Source: Sinonovacula constricta
Lineage: Eukaryota; Mollusca; Bivalvia; Cardiida; Solecurtidae
Assembly: GCA_007844125.1 (NCBI GenBank)
Contig: CM017569.1
Coordinates: 11,851,686-11,915,685 of the forward strand
Length of the DNA: 64,000 bases
Direction of reading: 5' to 3'
Shown here: one piece after another, positions 48,045 through 59,440 of the stretch
Position numbering within the stretch: position 1 is the first letter of the stretch
Layout: the number at the start of each line of letters is the position of its first letter
The notes under the pieces: generated by a model
Told to the model about the DNA's origin: nothing
The model's input: only the letters and a program-made list of their open reading frames with translations
Database searches by the model: none
Made by a program: the position numbers and the translations under genes

Positions 48045-48410
48045 CTCAAACTTCAATGCTTCATTTGGAGATCAGTACGATGAGGCTGTGTTCAGAGATA
48101 ACATTATAATTGGAACATCGTCGAGCCTGGAGATATGTGCTTATCCGGTACAAAGCAGCAAAAACATGGGAGCTACCATTGTTGATAAATCACAACTTAG
48201 GGAAACTAGAAGATGTCCAATACTAGACAAAACTGTATCAAATGACACACTTGCAGTATTTGATCATACCCTGACGAAAAATGACAGCTTGAAAGGATTG
48301 CAGGTTGAAAAAGCACCGTCGACGCCCAACAAATCTTCTTCCACGGGTACGACCTGCACTTGTAAAGAGGAAATGTGTGAAAGCATAAGTAATATCTCCA
48401 TCGCATAAAG
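48042..48410 (+). CDS. Out-of-frame continuation of the acidic-repeat protein (frameshift or separate exon)
   Basis: Directly after the stop at 48,044 a second frame (open from 47,941) runs to TAA at 48,406-48,408. It encodes SDSNFNASFGDQYDEAVF and on to CTCKEEMCESISNISIA, similar in Ser/Asp/Thr-rich style to the preceding exon. Removing one A from the A6 run at 48,003-48,008 would put both in one frame, so a sequencing or allelic indel is possible. A splice acceptor (TTTCCTTGCTGCACATTGCAG) also ends at 48,041, but no donor in the right phase was found. It could instead be 3' UTR. AATAAA follows at 48,498-48,503. Confidence 0.4.
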
Positions 48411-48497
48411 ATAAATAATTAACTGTTCAGAGTCTAATGTAAAGACGTCACCGATTGTTAGTTAGGAACATCTACAATAAGCCTCAAACAAGGCGAC

Positions 48498-48503
48498 AAT
48501 AAA
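48498..48503 (+). terminator. Polyadenylation signal AATAAA
   Basis: Canonical hexamer 454 bases after the stop at 48,044 and 90 bases after the alternative stop at 48,408. Confidence 0.45.
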
Positions 48504-49009
48504 ACAAAAACGAAGTTCCGTAACTGATTCTAATCAAGATACCAACGTCAGTATTTAAAATAGTCAGATAAAAGTTTGACACCTTAAACAATGACTAAAT
48601 TAAGCATCGAGCACAACGCGAAAGTCATGAAGTGGCCATACACCACCTCTTGATCAAGGTCAGAGAGACACCAATGTCGATCTTTCACCTTAATTCTATC
48701 ACCTTAATTATTGAGAAAAGCCAGCAAGTGGATTGTTTGCCTATGCTGGTCAGATAATGTATTAAAACGGCTGCAATCTCACCATATATCACCTGGCGTT
48801 CCAATAACCAAGGAAATGCCAAAGACTATTGATTAATCACGATCCGAGTCGCTCAGTAAGATGTTAAACATTGGATTTAATGAGGATTGCCAACTAAAAA
48901 CGTTCTTTCGGCCACCCAGTGGGGCAGAACGCCACAGAAAGTCGCCGTCAGAGTGACTGTCTAGCATGTAAGAAATAGAACAGCCAAGACAAGACTCCTT
49001 TCTGCTTAG

Positions 49010-49140
49010 AATGAAGAGACCAGCAACTATAAACACATGGACCGTGATGTTAACACAGCAGAACTTAACCGAAAAGTACTGGGTGTATCACTGCTTGTGC
49101 TTGAAAATATGGATCAGGCAGGCATGGGTCAAGAAACAGG
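49010..49140 (+). CDS. Candidate exon, unidentified gene
   Basis: Strong acceptor (ACTCCTTTCTGCTTAG) and a GGGTAAAA donor. The phase-0 frame is open throughout and reads NEETSNYKHMDRDVNTAELN, then RKVLGVSLLVLENMDQAG, an ordinary protein-like composition. It ends with two bases left over, which does not fit the next candidate exon at 49,803, so either an exon is missed between them or the two do not belong together. No family was recognised. Confidence 0.35.
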
Positions 49141-49661
49141 GTAAAATATTTTCAACTTTTTTCGCTTTTAATGTACTTTATTTTATAACTGGCTGTGCAA
49201 ATATGAAAAACACATGTACACTGCATAAACCATTGCATAAAAGAAACCCAAAGACGTTATGTTTATTTTCTTAGTTTTACTCTAATTGAAAATATGTATC
49301 TAGTTAATATTTTTCTACTAACGTGAAACTATTGTTTATGAGTTAACTGCTAGAAACTTTGTATAATATTATGCCAATCTGCACTGAGAAAACAGAGCTA
49401 GTTCAGTATTTATGTTCGGACGTTTGAAACAATTCTTCTATTGAAGCAATTAACTTGACACAATTTAATTTTTTCCCATTTCATTAATATATTATTAAAC
49501 ATTATGAATGTCAGTTTTACATGATGTGTGGTAATCTGCATCATACTTTATTGCTGTTTAATTTGTGCAGAGTTGTTTGTTCGTCAATTGAGAGTAGAGT
49601 GTTTTTCTCTCTGTTATAAATATTAAACAACATATTATATCTTAAATTTACTGTCCCAGAG

Positions 49662-49766
<105 letters not shown>

Positions 49767-49802
49767 CATATATTCATTTTTCATTGATTGAACCTCTTGC
49801 AG

Positions 49803-49920
49803 GAGCAGGACAAGATAACGACAAAGAATCGTTATAACTCTCGCCAAACGACAGGCTGCGCAGCGCTAGAGGTCATCCTGCCGCGCCGTCAGATGGAGAT
49901 CGTGAAGATTGTGTCAGACA
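49803..49920 (+). CDS. Candidate exon, unidentified gene
   Basis: Acceptor AACCTCTTGCAG and donor ACA|GTAGGT. Only one frame is open: [20 protein letters not shown], then [19 protein letters not shown]. It is GC-richer than its surroundings. It leaves one base, compatible with the two-base start of the candidate exon at 52,574 (joining codon ACA, Thr). No family was recognised. Confidence 0.45.
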
Positions 49921-51018
49921 GTAGGTCACACATTCTACTGCTTAGCAAACAACCCTCAGCCGTCTATATTTGTTACTATTCCATTCCACCCTCTTCATTT
50001 ATTTGCACACATTAATGCTTCGGTCGGAAATCCTGTTGATGTAGAAGTTAAACTATAATAGCCAATACTATTCTAAGGTGGGTAGATATATTGGTTGTGA
50101 GACTCAGCATCAAATACTGCAGATCTTGATCTAGCAGTTTCTGTTCTACATTATCTGCCTATACCTGAGCAATACGTCTTATACAGGATGAATGTTATAT
50201 CCAGACTAAATTCTTAATTAATTCGCTGGCAGGTTCATACATTATGTCAAACGATAAATTCACTGAAACGAAGCACCATGATGAAGTTTCCTTTATCATT
50301 TTTGGTCCATGTCACATGTGTGTGCCCTGTCTAAGGTGGGTCCGACAAGTTTAGTCAGAAATATCATTGAAGAAAAGGAAAACAACATATGGTTAACTTG
50401 AACAGGTTTGTTAAAAGCTGTAAGCTGATGTCCTAGATTTTTGTACGAGTTAAGTAGTGATTCTACAAAATGATGTCAGTGGTGGTGAATCCTATCTCGA
50501 TCCTATCTCATGCAATCCTATATACGAAACAAAGTTAGCATTTTAGATCCAGCCTAGAAGGATTTTGGTGCCGCATTTCCATAAACTTACGGTTTAAAAA
50601 TATTAACCGAGTATGCATGTATCTAAAAGTACAACAAATTGGTCGCAAAACCTTGTTATTGGAAGATAAAGTTTTTTCAACAGTTATTTAGCAGAAATCC
50701 ATATTGCCTATTGCCTCTGAGAATATATTGAAAAATGATTAAAATAAAGTAGCACCTTACGGTACTGTGAAAAATGTGATATTTTTTGTATTATTACCGG
50801 CGACTTTAATGCTCTGCAAAAACCTTTTCCTGTCTATTTCTTTATTCCGGATCCCGGATCAACTATACTTGCAATTATTATATATCTACCTTTGTTTTAT
50901 ACATTTAACTAATTTTTTCCGTTTTTTGTCAAATCGTGTGTTGCGTCTGCTTATCTTTGTCTCAACATGCGTTTTTTTTCCAGTAACGTGAACATTGTTT
51001 TCGGTTGTTATGCCACCT

Positions 51019-51079
51019 GACGTAAATCAGCGACCCAAGTCCAGCGTGGCTGCAAAGCGCCGCTCCTTCGGCTTATCTG
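51019..51079 (+). CDS. Candidate (alternative first) exon, unidentified gene
   Basis: From ATG around 51,010 the frame MPPDVNQRPKSSVAAKRRSF then GLS runs to a strong CTG|GTAAGA donor, leaving one base. A pyrimidine-rich acceptor lies at 50,983 but the frame upstream of the ATG is closed, so this would have to be a first coding exon or start at the internal AAATCAG acceptor (coding from 51,031). Phase is compatible with the exon at 52,574. Confidence 0.3.
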
Positions 51080-51126
51080 GTAAGAATTTTAACATTATTA
51101 TTATTGTTGTTGTTAGAAGCAGTAGT

Positions 51127-51165
51127 AGTAGTAGGAGGAGGAGGAGGAGGAGGAGGAAGAAGAGT
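51127..51165 (+). repeat. (AGT/AGG)n microsatellite
   Basis: Imperfect trinucleotide tract AGTAGTAGTAGGAGGAGGAG continuing with AGGAAG units. Confidence 0.85.
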
Positions 51166-51659
51166 AGGAGTAGTATTACATGTGTTATATTTTATTATTG
51201 TTAGAAGATCGTGAAGTAATAAAAGTAGTCGTGGTAGTTCATACGTGTATGTCTGTCTGGAGATATGTGTAATACATATTGTGTATAACAATGGACATAT
51301 TAACAGAAACATAGGTCTACGTGGTGTAATTAAACAAACAAAACATAGTGACAAATATGGAAACATAAAATTGTTGATTTTAGAATAAAGGCACATATAT
51401 TTCAACTATGATCTTATAATTATGAACATGATTGTAGATCATGTGTAGGCTCGTATTGCTGTGAAACAATGTTCATGACAAACTACAACCAGTGCAGTGC
51501 TCAATACAGTCAAATCACATTTAGGCCCACTGCATCAATAACTTTTGATGAGGTTCGTTGTTATTAAAAGTCGCATGCATTACAGAAAGTAGAAATAAAA
51601 AGACCCACTAGTATACAGAAACACATGTTGTAAAAAGTAATTATGACGGAATTTTTAGT

Positions 51660-51770
51660 AAGTAGTAGTAGTTGTCGTAGTGGTAGTATTAGTGGTAGTT
51701 ATAGTGATGTTAGTAGTGGTAGTAGTAGAAGTAGTAGTACTAGTAGTAGTAGTAGTACCAGCAGCAGCAA
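51660..51770 (+). repeat. (GTA)n-rich microsatellite
   Basis: Imperfect GTAGTAGTAGTTGTCGTAGT-type tract extending to CAGCAGCAGC. Confidence 0.85.
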
Positions 51771-51824
51771 ACCATCAGAAGCATATCTTTTTTAAGACGT
51801 TTCTTGTCTTCTTTTTATGCTCTC

Positions 51825-52300
51825 ACAGACGAAGATTGAGGGGGTATATAGGAGCGAGCTTGTCGGTCGGTCTGTCGGTTTTCATGATTTCCGAACTATA
51901 ACACATGGAAGTCTTGACAGATTTAAACATTTTTAGTACACATGTATGACATCACAAGATACAGATCAAGTTCGACATTGCAGCTAGAGGGGTCAACGTC
52001 ATTGTCACTGTTACTAAAATAGGAACACTTCATTTCTTTAATTAGGAAACAGACATTGTGATGAACTGTGTAGGTCGCTTCTGTAAAGACAATACTTGGG
52101 ATGAAAGTGGGGTCAGTGGGGTCAATGTCACTGTAACTGTAAACGGAAAAACGATTTCTGCTCAATAACTTAAGTTAGGAATGAGATATTATGAAATGTG
52201 TTGTAAACGTACCTTCTGAGAAGTCTATGGTATTGAAAATGGGGCGTGTGGGGTCAAGGTCAAGGTCACTGTTACATACGTCTATGTTTCTTGCGTTACC
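51825..52300 (+). repeat. Mollusc-type dispersed repeat with ~130-bp units
   Basis: Opens with CTCACAGACGAAGATTGAGG and GGTATATAGGAGCGAGCTTG, then a GTCGGTCGGTCTGTCGG tract. Three diverged ~130-bp units follow, each ending in a GGGGTCAA...GTCACTGTTAC-like motif (about 51,990; 52,110; 52,250). The GGTCAAGGTCACTG signature is common in bivalve repeats; the element class is not established here. Confidence 0.6.
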
Positions 52301-52573
52301 TTATGTCAGTGATTCTAAACTTACCAGTTCCAGTATCAAGCATGCATGAAGTGGTATTATTCACCTTTAATGACAATCGGAACACCTCGGATAATTCACG
52401 AATCATCTCTTGGATGTATGTAGGTAGTCGGATCACCTCGCCATTTCAATAAATGGGACAGATTTTGTGACAGACGTCAAAACAAAGATGGCAGCTCCGA
52501 TGACGGCTTACTACGGTATGAAGCCAATTTTAATTCAATTTTAAATTATCCAGTTTTAATTTACCCACTGCAG

Positions 52574-52678
52574 CAGACATGCAGCTGTCAAACGAAGCTA
52601 TTCTTATTGTTTTGTGCGAACTACATTTTAGGCATATTCTTCTTCCGACTTTTGGAGAACAAAACGATCGTGATTTCA
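52574..52678 (+). CDS. Candidate exon, unidentified gene
   Basis: Acceptor CCCACTGCAG and a consensus donor TTCA|GTAAGT. In the frame taking two bases first it reads DMQLSNEAILIVLCELHFRH then ILLPTFGEQNDRDF and leaves one base. A second frame, phase 0 to 0, is also open and more hydrophobic (CANYILGIFFFRLLENK), so the frame is not settled. No family was recognised. Confidence 0.4.
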
Positions 52679-52868
52679 GTAAGTATTATTGCACCAGATC
52701 TATCCGATGGATGATTGTCCCGAGGACAGAATTACCCGAGGAGTTCCGATTGCTTGGTGATAGTTCTAGTTTGAGTTGGTTCTTTTTATTGTTGTGACTG
52801 TCTCAAATAAGTAAACACATTTCTTTGAATAATTAAGTCTCTCATACTTACTTTTGTTTTATTTTCAG

Positions 52869-52954
52869 GAGACTTCATTGCTGAACTTATTGTACAACCG
52901 GTCGCGGTTATCTTTTTTCTCTGTTATTTTGAAAAAAAGAATGCTTGTGTATGA
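52869..52954 (+). CDS. Candidate terminal exon, unidentified gene
   Basis: Acceptor TTTTATTTTCAG. Joined to the one base left by 52,574-52,678 it reads R, then DFIAELIVQPVAVIFFLCYF, then EKKNACV and TGA. Phase is consistent with the preceding candidate, which is the main support. It is short and hydrophobic, and may be chance. Confidence 0.3.
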
Positions 52955-53470
52955 TTAATTTACGGTTATCTACACAAACGATATACCCTGGTAACTTTTA
53001 CGTGTGCAATCTATAGGTTACACAATTTTCTTGTTGCTAAGCACTTACCTGTAAACCTATTTTTGTCCATACACAGTTGTAATTGAACACACATGATTTG
53101 CCTGTTATAAGAGCAATTAACCTTTTACATAAGCAATCAATTTAACCGTTAAATGCAATTTGCCTTTTTTGCAACTGTCCTCCTCTTATAAATTAAATTA
53201 TTATACACTCCCACAGTCACTGTTTACTTGCCAGGTTGACTACCTGTTTATAATAGGTGTTTTATTTATTATTTACTATTTACCTTTAATTATTTGTCAT
53301 AATTACCTGTTACAGATGTATATAACCTGCGCATGTTTTATAATTCATGGTCTCAGGACAGCAAACTATGTTTATTGTGAACTGTTGGCATCCAAGTTAC
53401 TTATAACCAGCATGCAGTCCAATTGCTATTACATGCTTTTGCAGTAAGTGTCGACGAAATTGCGATTTAC

Positions 53471-53473
53471 AGT

Positions 53474-53538
<65 letters not shown>

Positions 53539-53548
53539 CGTGCGTGTG
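53471..53548 (+). repeat. (GT)n microsatellite
   Basis: GT run with a few GC and TT interruptions. Confidence 0.95.
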
Positions 53549-54999
53549 TATAGAATTTTCGGAAAGTTGAGTTTTATGTAAACTTCTGTAATGAGGCTTA
53601 GAGTCTGGTTCAACATTTTTACAGATCTGGTTTTAAAAATCTGTTTGTTGGTTCATCTTGTTGTGTTTACAAGCTTGTAAAACTCTCAAGTCGTATGTAC
53701 CATACATCATAATTATCTATAAGAAATAAAAAAAACTTAAAAAAGAATAGGGTACATTGATTGGACAATGTGCCATCATCATCTCACATCATCATTACAT
53801 ACAAAGAGGAAACTGTTTAAAAAGCCCTTTTTAACCCTATTGGAAGTTTTTCACCAAGCTTTCTTTAAAATTAAGATTAAACTTTAACATTCTTATCATT
53901 CTACAAAGTCTCTTGCCTTTTACACATTGGTACAATTTTTACACCTAATTGTTTGTTTAAAAATTAAAATTGCCTCATTTCTTTTCTTTTGTATTACGAA
54001 AATAAGTTACAAACGTCGGACGATTTTTTTAGACCTTAACTGCTTCCTCTTTGTATGCCATCATACGACTTGAGAAAGGCCTGGCCTTGGACGGAACGAT
54101 TGCTAAAAACCATGCTTAAGTTCGTTGAAAGTTTCTTTTATTATTGTCGAAGACAGAAAATGAAACATGCGTATTCCGCATAGTCGCATGACGTACTTGG
54201 CTGATACTTTCACCAGACTTAATATCATTCAGAACTAAACAACCTTGAACACATATATGTGTACAGATCACTGGTCCATGCAGCCTGTCTGTTTTTATTA
54301 GATCACGGAATGCCGGCCTGACCGTTCTACGCCGGATATATTCCAGTTCACTTTACACGCATGTCAGACTATGCAAGAGTGGACACTTGAACCGAAGTTA
54401 ACTATGTAGCAAACTACATACATAGCGATTGTGGCCATGCTCTGTGTATTGCTTAAAATTTCATTTTAAAAGTTTGTTTACAGAAAGGATGCCAACATTT
54501 CGGGTTAGTTATCTTTTGGAACTATCGATGCTTCTGTTGCGTCACTTCTGGACAAGTGCTGCAAGATCACTTCCGGGAGCGCTTTCAGAGAATGTATTGA
54601 GGTCTATACATCTGGTTCTTCGTGATGGTTTGGTGTGTATCCATCAAACAACCGCTCATACATAAATTACTCGTAGATCCAGGCTGCCGACTTATTTTAA
54701 CAGGTTTTTTTCCATCTATAACAGGTAAATGCACTCAATAACATCTACAAGCAATCTCGAAATATCACTTTCAAACTTGTAGGGCCTAATCAATATAGAC
54801 AGGTAAATGCTTTTAATCATTTTATAAATTATCGATGTCTTAGCTAACGAACGTTTCAATACCTTAAAACCATTCTGTTTATGTAACAGTTAAATTGCTC
54901 TACTTTAAAATGGTTAATCCGATTGTGTATTTTGCTAATTATACAACATACCGGAAGTTATTAAAAATTGAACAGGTTTACTCTCTGATAATTTAACGG

Positions 55000-55420
55000 T
55001 AGCTAGAAATTGTACACTGTGCGTGTGCTTACTGTTGCTCCCGATGTTGCTATTTTAATAAAACTGTGACCAAAGTTGCACCCTTTTAACTGTTTCTAAG
55101 ACAACCGTTTCTAGAAATTGCAGGCTGTTTGTTGTTTGTAATTCAACTGACTTCAGAATTTGTACAACTTATTTACTTTTTAATACAATTATTATCAGAC
55201 GTTGCACTGTATTTACTGTTTGTTAGTACAACTGTTACCAGAAAGTGTGCCATATGTATTGTTAATACAACTTGTACCAAAAACTGATGAAATGTTTCCT
55301 GATTTTAATGGAACTGTTGATACAAAACACAAGTTTTGCCGCATTATCTGTTTGTTAATACAACTGTTACCAGAAGTCTTACTATATTTACTATTTGTTG
55401 AAACAACATGTTCTAAATAG
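55000..55420 (+). repeat. Degenerate ~65-bp tandem series
   Basis: Repeated, diverged blocks of the type TTTACTGTTTGTTAGTACAA then CTGTTACCAGAA occur about six times with irregular spacing. Confidence 0.55.
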
Positions 55421-56210
55421 TCATGATACAATATATTCCTTTGAAATTTACCCTGTGTTATTTGTGTTTATTTCCGTTCTATCTAACTATCGCCACTAAT
55501 GTTGACCCATTTATCTTACATCTGTACGGAATCCGAAACATTATGTTATTAAATCATATTCAGAATTGTATACAAATAGTTTGCCTTTTTCTTTTTAAAA
55601 AATGGTCATAGACGATTAGTAAAAATATTTCAACACTTCAATACACATCTTGAGTTGTTGATGTTCGTATATACGGATAGTTACTACATTCGTCAATGTA
55701 AAAATAAACAGCCCTGCCCAAGGATTTATATCACGTGCAAGGTCACAGAACCTAACCATAAACCTCCTACTTTGTAATGTGTAGAGTGAAATTAAAATAT
55801 TATTATTAAAGTACCCATCTCGGTAGTTTTGTCAGTATGTTGTCTTAAGTAATTTAATTGACAATTGCAATGTGTTAATATTCATCCATCAAATTTAACT
55901 TATTTATCCATGGTTGTGTTATTGTTTTTTGAAACAACATTACCAATTCAATATAATTAAAAAAAAACAGATTATTTTTATTCAAAGTGAAACATACCTT
56001 ATAATATAAGGTCTAAAAGAAACGATACATGTAATTTGTTCAATGTCCATTCAATACATGTCAGAATTGTAAATATGGTGCGCATAATATGAAAACAACA
56101 TCGTATTTTACACGGCGTAATATAAGTTCCAATGAATAAATGATGCCAGTAAAAACAATAACAAACAACAACAATTAAAACAAACAAACAAAAACACCAT
56201 TTTATTAACG

Positions 56211-56216
56211 TAAGCC
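56211..56216 (-). terminator. Possible polyadenylation signal for the KY-family gene
   Basis: TTTATT on the plus strand is AATAAA on the minus strand, about 330 bases 3' of the stop codon. Confidence 0.3.
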
Positions 56217-56542
56217 TTCTGACAGTTACTTGTATTTGCCAACCTATTTCATTATATAGGCGCCGTTTGAGTTGATAATACGCTGCATTATGATTTTAGT
56301 TTGTTCTCTTCGCATTTAAACAACTCGGGAAATAGGCTTTTTAGAATAAAACTGTAAGCAGTCCTATGTGTGGACTTTGAAACTAGAGCTACATAACCTG
56401 GAGGATTGTGTCGAACAGTCACTCTCTTTAACGTATATTATGAATAAGAGTGACATCTAACATTAAAAAGAATGAGGAACGTGAAACTCGTTAATAACTA
56501 AGGCACACATGTTCTATTCTTATAAAAGCAAACGTCCTATTT

Positions 56543-57091
56543 CTAAATAGTGTACGCCAAGAGAGTGGCGTATTTATTATCGTTGCCATAGTTTCCATTC
56601 AAAGTCACCTTGGTTTCCTTGCCCTTATACTTCTCCAAGGACACCGTGCCGCACCACAGCCCATTAGCATTCTTCTGCAGCTGTGTCCAGTCACCACTAG
56701 CAACTACGGCGACAGCCTTGACGTTAGGTATCTGTGCCTCGAACCGGACGCTCGACAGGTCGTTGGCGCTGTTTAACGTCATCGGTGAGTTAATGTAACA
56801 TCCCTCCTTCCATTGGGCGAACTGTTTTGGGTACGGCACCACGGGGCTGGTGACTTTCTTACAGTTGATCAAATAGTTGAAGACGCCTATCAACGTATTG
56901 CTCTCGTTCGGTAACGGCAGTGAGTAGATCTGAAATTTGTAGTAACCGGACGTTGGCATGGAGACGCTGAAGGCGATGACGTCACCACGTGTCTGCGAAA
57001 AGACGTATTCCGGATGTTCTGTTCCAGACTCGCAGCTCGTGAGGATGCCGGTGACTTTGTTCGGCGTGGTAAACTTTACTTCGACCGTCAC
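56543..57091 (-). CDS. Kyphoscoliosis peptidase (KY/hillarin) family, terminal exon (5' partial)
   Basis: The exon follows a minus-strand acceptor (ATCATATCATTCCAG) and reads VTVEVKFTTPNKVTGILTSC onward to ...YATLLAYTI and stop, 182 residues. It matches the C-terminal Ig-like domain of KY/hillarin/LTD-1 proteins: an R-x-D-V-IAFSV strand, a YYKFQIYSLP strand, YLINCKKV, the PYPKQFAQWKEGCYINSPMT segment, VAVVASGDWTQLQKNANGLW and the terminal ATLLAY strand. Family members have an upstream transglutaminase-like Cys-His-Asp domain and act in muscle and cytoskeletal maintenance; that catalytic part is not seen here and must lie at higher coordinates or outside the window. There is no ATG: the first codon is GTG just after the acceptor. 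Confidence 0.85.
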   Translation of the reverse strand: MTVEVKFTTPNKVTGILTSCESGTEHPEYVFSQTRGDVIAFSVSMPTSGYYKFQIYSLPLPNESNTLIGVFNYLINCKKVTSPVVPYPKQFAQWKEGCYINSPMTLNSANDLSSVRFEAQIPNVKAVAVVASGDWTQLQKNANGLWCGTVSLEKYKGKETKVTLNGNYGNDNKYATLLAYTI

Positions 57092-57605
57092 CTGGAATGA
57101 TATGATCTAAAAATGCATCGAAAGTCACAGGTGCATATAAACATTTAGAAAAAAGTGTTTACACAAAATCTCTTTTAGGTCTTGTTATCTGCCAGTTTGA
57201 ACATTCATTCGTCTTGTAGTTGGAATATATACATAATAAAGCCAAGACGAATAAATGACTTTTCCGAAAATGAACTACATAATGCATGTGATGTGAAGAA
57301 AAGCGTACCATCAACGACTTTAATTATAGACGCTTTATTTCTCAGCTGTAACTCAACAAAAATCAGGGAATATTGAGCGGGTCCTCTTAGAAGACTTATA
57401 ACCCCACTGAACTGCATGGTTTGGAGTTTAATTTGAGGCAGTCTTTAAACATTTATTCTCCCGCTAAACAATGCACTTGGTACATAGCAATTCAACATAA
57501 GAAGTTTATGTCACAGAAAACTGGCCAAACAATATCTCACTCCTAAGGTCGGACTTTAATCCATTTAAACTAAAATGCGCCGATTAACACCCGTCAAAAT
57601 TATGG
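57092..57605 (-). other. KY-family intron; possible small exon at 57,309-57,345
   Basis: On the minus strand an acceptor (TTTTGTTGAGTTACAG) and a GTACGC donor bracket 37 bases encoding LRNKASIIKVVDG, similar to the segment that precedes VTVEVKF in KY proteins. However, it ends with one extra base and does not match the phase of the terminal exon, so it is not called as CDS. Confidence 0.3.
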
Positions 57606-59440
57606 AAAACATCAGTTATGTTGAATTAGGCATGTAATGCAACATCGGTTATGTTGATGCATGTATGTGATGCAACATAGTATATGTTGAATGATGTGTG
57701 TAACGTAACATAGGTTAATTTGAATGATGTATAAACGCAACATAGGCTATGTTGAATGTTGTATGTAACACAACATAGGTTGTGTTGAAGGATGTATGTA
57801 ATGCAACAAAGGTTGTGTTGAAGGATGTATGAAACGCAACATAGAATATGTTGAATGATGTATGTGATGCAACAAAGGTTATGTTGAATGATGTATGTAA
57901 CGTAACATAGGTTTAGTTGAAGGATGTGTGTAACGCAACATAGGTAATGTTGAAAAATGTTTGTAACGCAACACAGTGTATGTTGAAGGATCTATGCATT
58001 GAAACATAAGTTTTGTTGAAGGATTTATGTAACGCAACATAGGTTATGTCTGAAGGATGTATGAAGCACAACGTAGGTTATGTTGAAGGATGTATGTAAC
58101 GCAGCATATGTTCTGTTGAAGAATATATGTAACGCAACACAGGGTATGTTGAAGGATGTATGTAATGGAACATATGGTCTGTTGAAGAATGTATGTAACG
58201 CATCACAGGGTATGTTGAAGGATGTATGTAATGCAACATATGTTCTGTTGAAGAATGTATATAACGCAAAATAGGCTGTGTTGAAGGATGTATGTAACGC
58301 AACATAGGTTATGTTGATGGATGTATTTAACGCAACATAGGTTTTGTTGAAGGATATATGTAACGTAACATAGGTTATGTTAAAGGATGTATGTAACGCA
58401 ACATAGGTTATATTGAAGGATGTATGTAACGCAACATATGTTTTGTTGAAGGATGTATGTAACGCAACATAGGTTTTGTTAAAGGATGTGGTAACGCAAC
58501 ATAGGTTATGTTGAAGGATGTATGTAATGCACCATTGGTATGTTGAAGGATGTATGTAACGCAACACAGGGTATGTTGAAGGATGTATGTATTGCAACAT
58601 ATGTTATGCTGAAGGATGTATGTAACGCAACATAGGTTATGTCTGAAGGATGTATGAAGCACAACAAAGGTTATGTTGAAGGATGTATGTAACGCAACAT
58701 ATGTTCTGTTGAAGAATGTATGTAACGCAACACAGGGTATGTTGAAGGATGTATGTAATGCAACATGTGTTCTGTTGAAGAATGTATGTAACGCATCACA
58801 GGGTATGTTAAAGGATGTATGTAATGCAACATATGTTCTGTTGAAGAATGTATATAACATAGGTTGTGTTAAAGGATGTATGTAACGCAACATAAGTTAT
58901 GTTGAAGGATGTATGTAACGCAACATAGGTTATGTTGAAGGCTGTATGCATTGCAACATAGGGTATGTTGAAGGATCTATGCATTGCAACATAGGTTATG
59001 TTGAAGGATGTATGTAACACAACATAGGTTATGTTGAAGGATGTATGTAATGCAACATAGAGTATGTTGAAGGATGTATGTAACGCAACACAGGGTATGT
59101 TGAAGGATGTATGCATTGCAATATAGGTTATGCTGAAGGATCTTTGCATTGCAACATAGGTTATGTTGAAGGATGTATGTAACGCAACATAGGCTATGTT
59201 GAAGGATGTATGTAACGCAACACAGGGTATGTTGAAGGATGTATGTAACACAACATATGGTATGTTGAAGGATGTTTGTAACGCAACATAGGTTATATTG
59301 AAGGGTGTATATAACGCAACATAGGGTATGTTGAAGGATGTATGTAACGCAACATAGGTTTTGTTGATGTATGTAATGCAACATAGGTTATGTTGCAGGA
59401 TGTATGTAACGCAACATAGGTTATGTTGAAGGGTGAAATA
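57606..59440 (+). repeat. 33-bp minisatellite, ~55 copies, with a 593-bp higher-order duplication
   Basis: Tandem copies of a 33-base unit of the type GTATGTAACGCAACATAGGT then TATGTTGAAGGAT. Each unit contains CAACATA..TATGTTG, an inverted repeat able to form a small hairpin. Units at 58,048-58,300 recur almost identically at 58,641-58,870, offset 593 bases (18 units). The left edge (57,606-57,900) is more diverged. Since 33 is a multiple of three, both strands stay open and give false frames of up to 190 residues. Confidence 0.97.

Larger units (their letters stand above)
52955..56542. other. Intergenic region, AT-rich, degenerate repeats
   Basis: No gene was recognised. It includes a (GT)n tract at 53,471-53,548, scattered ACCTGTTATA/TTACCTGT-like motifs at 52,980-53,320, and a degenerate tandem series at about 55,000-55,420. 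Minus-strand AATAAA signals at 56,211-56,216 and 55,976-55,981 could end the KY-family transcript. Confidence 0.5.

Noticed and set aside
58025..59384. Several minus-strand frames of 130-190 residues with TYVALHTSFN-type repeats
   Set aside because: They are readings of the 33-bp minisatellite, present on both strands and in more than one frame.
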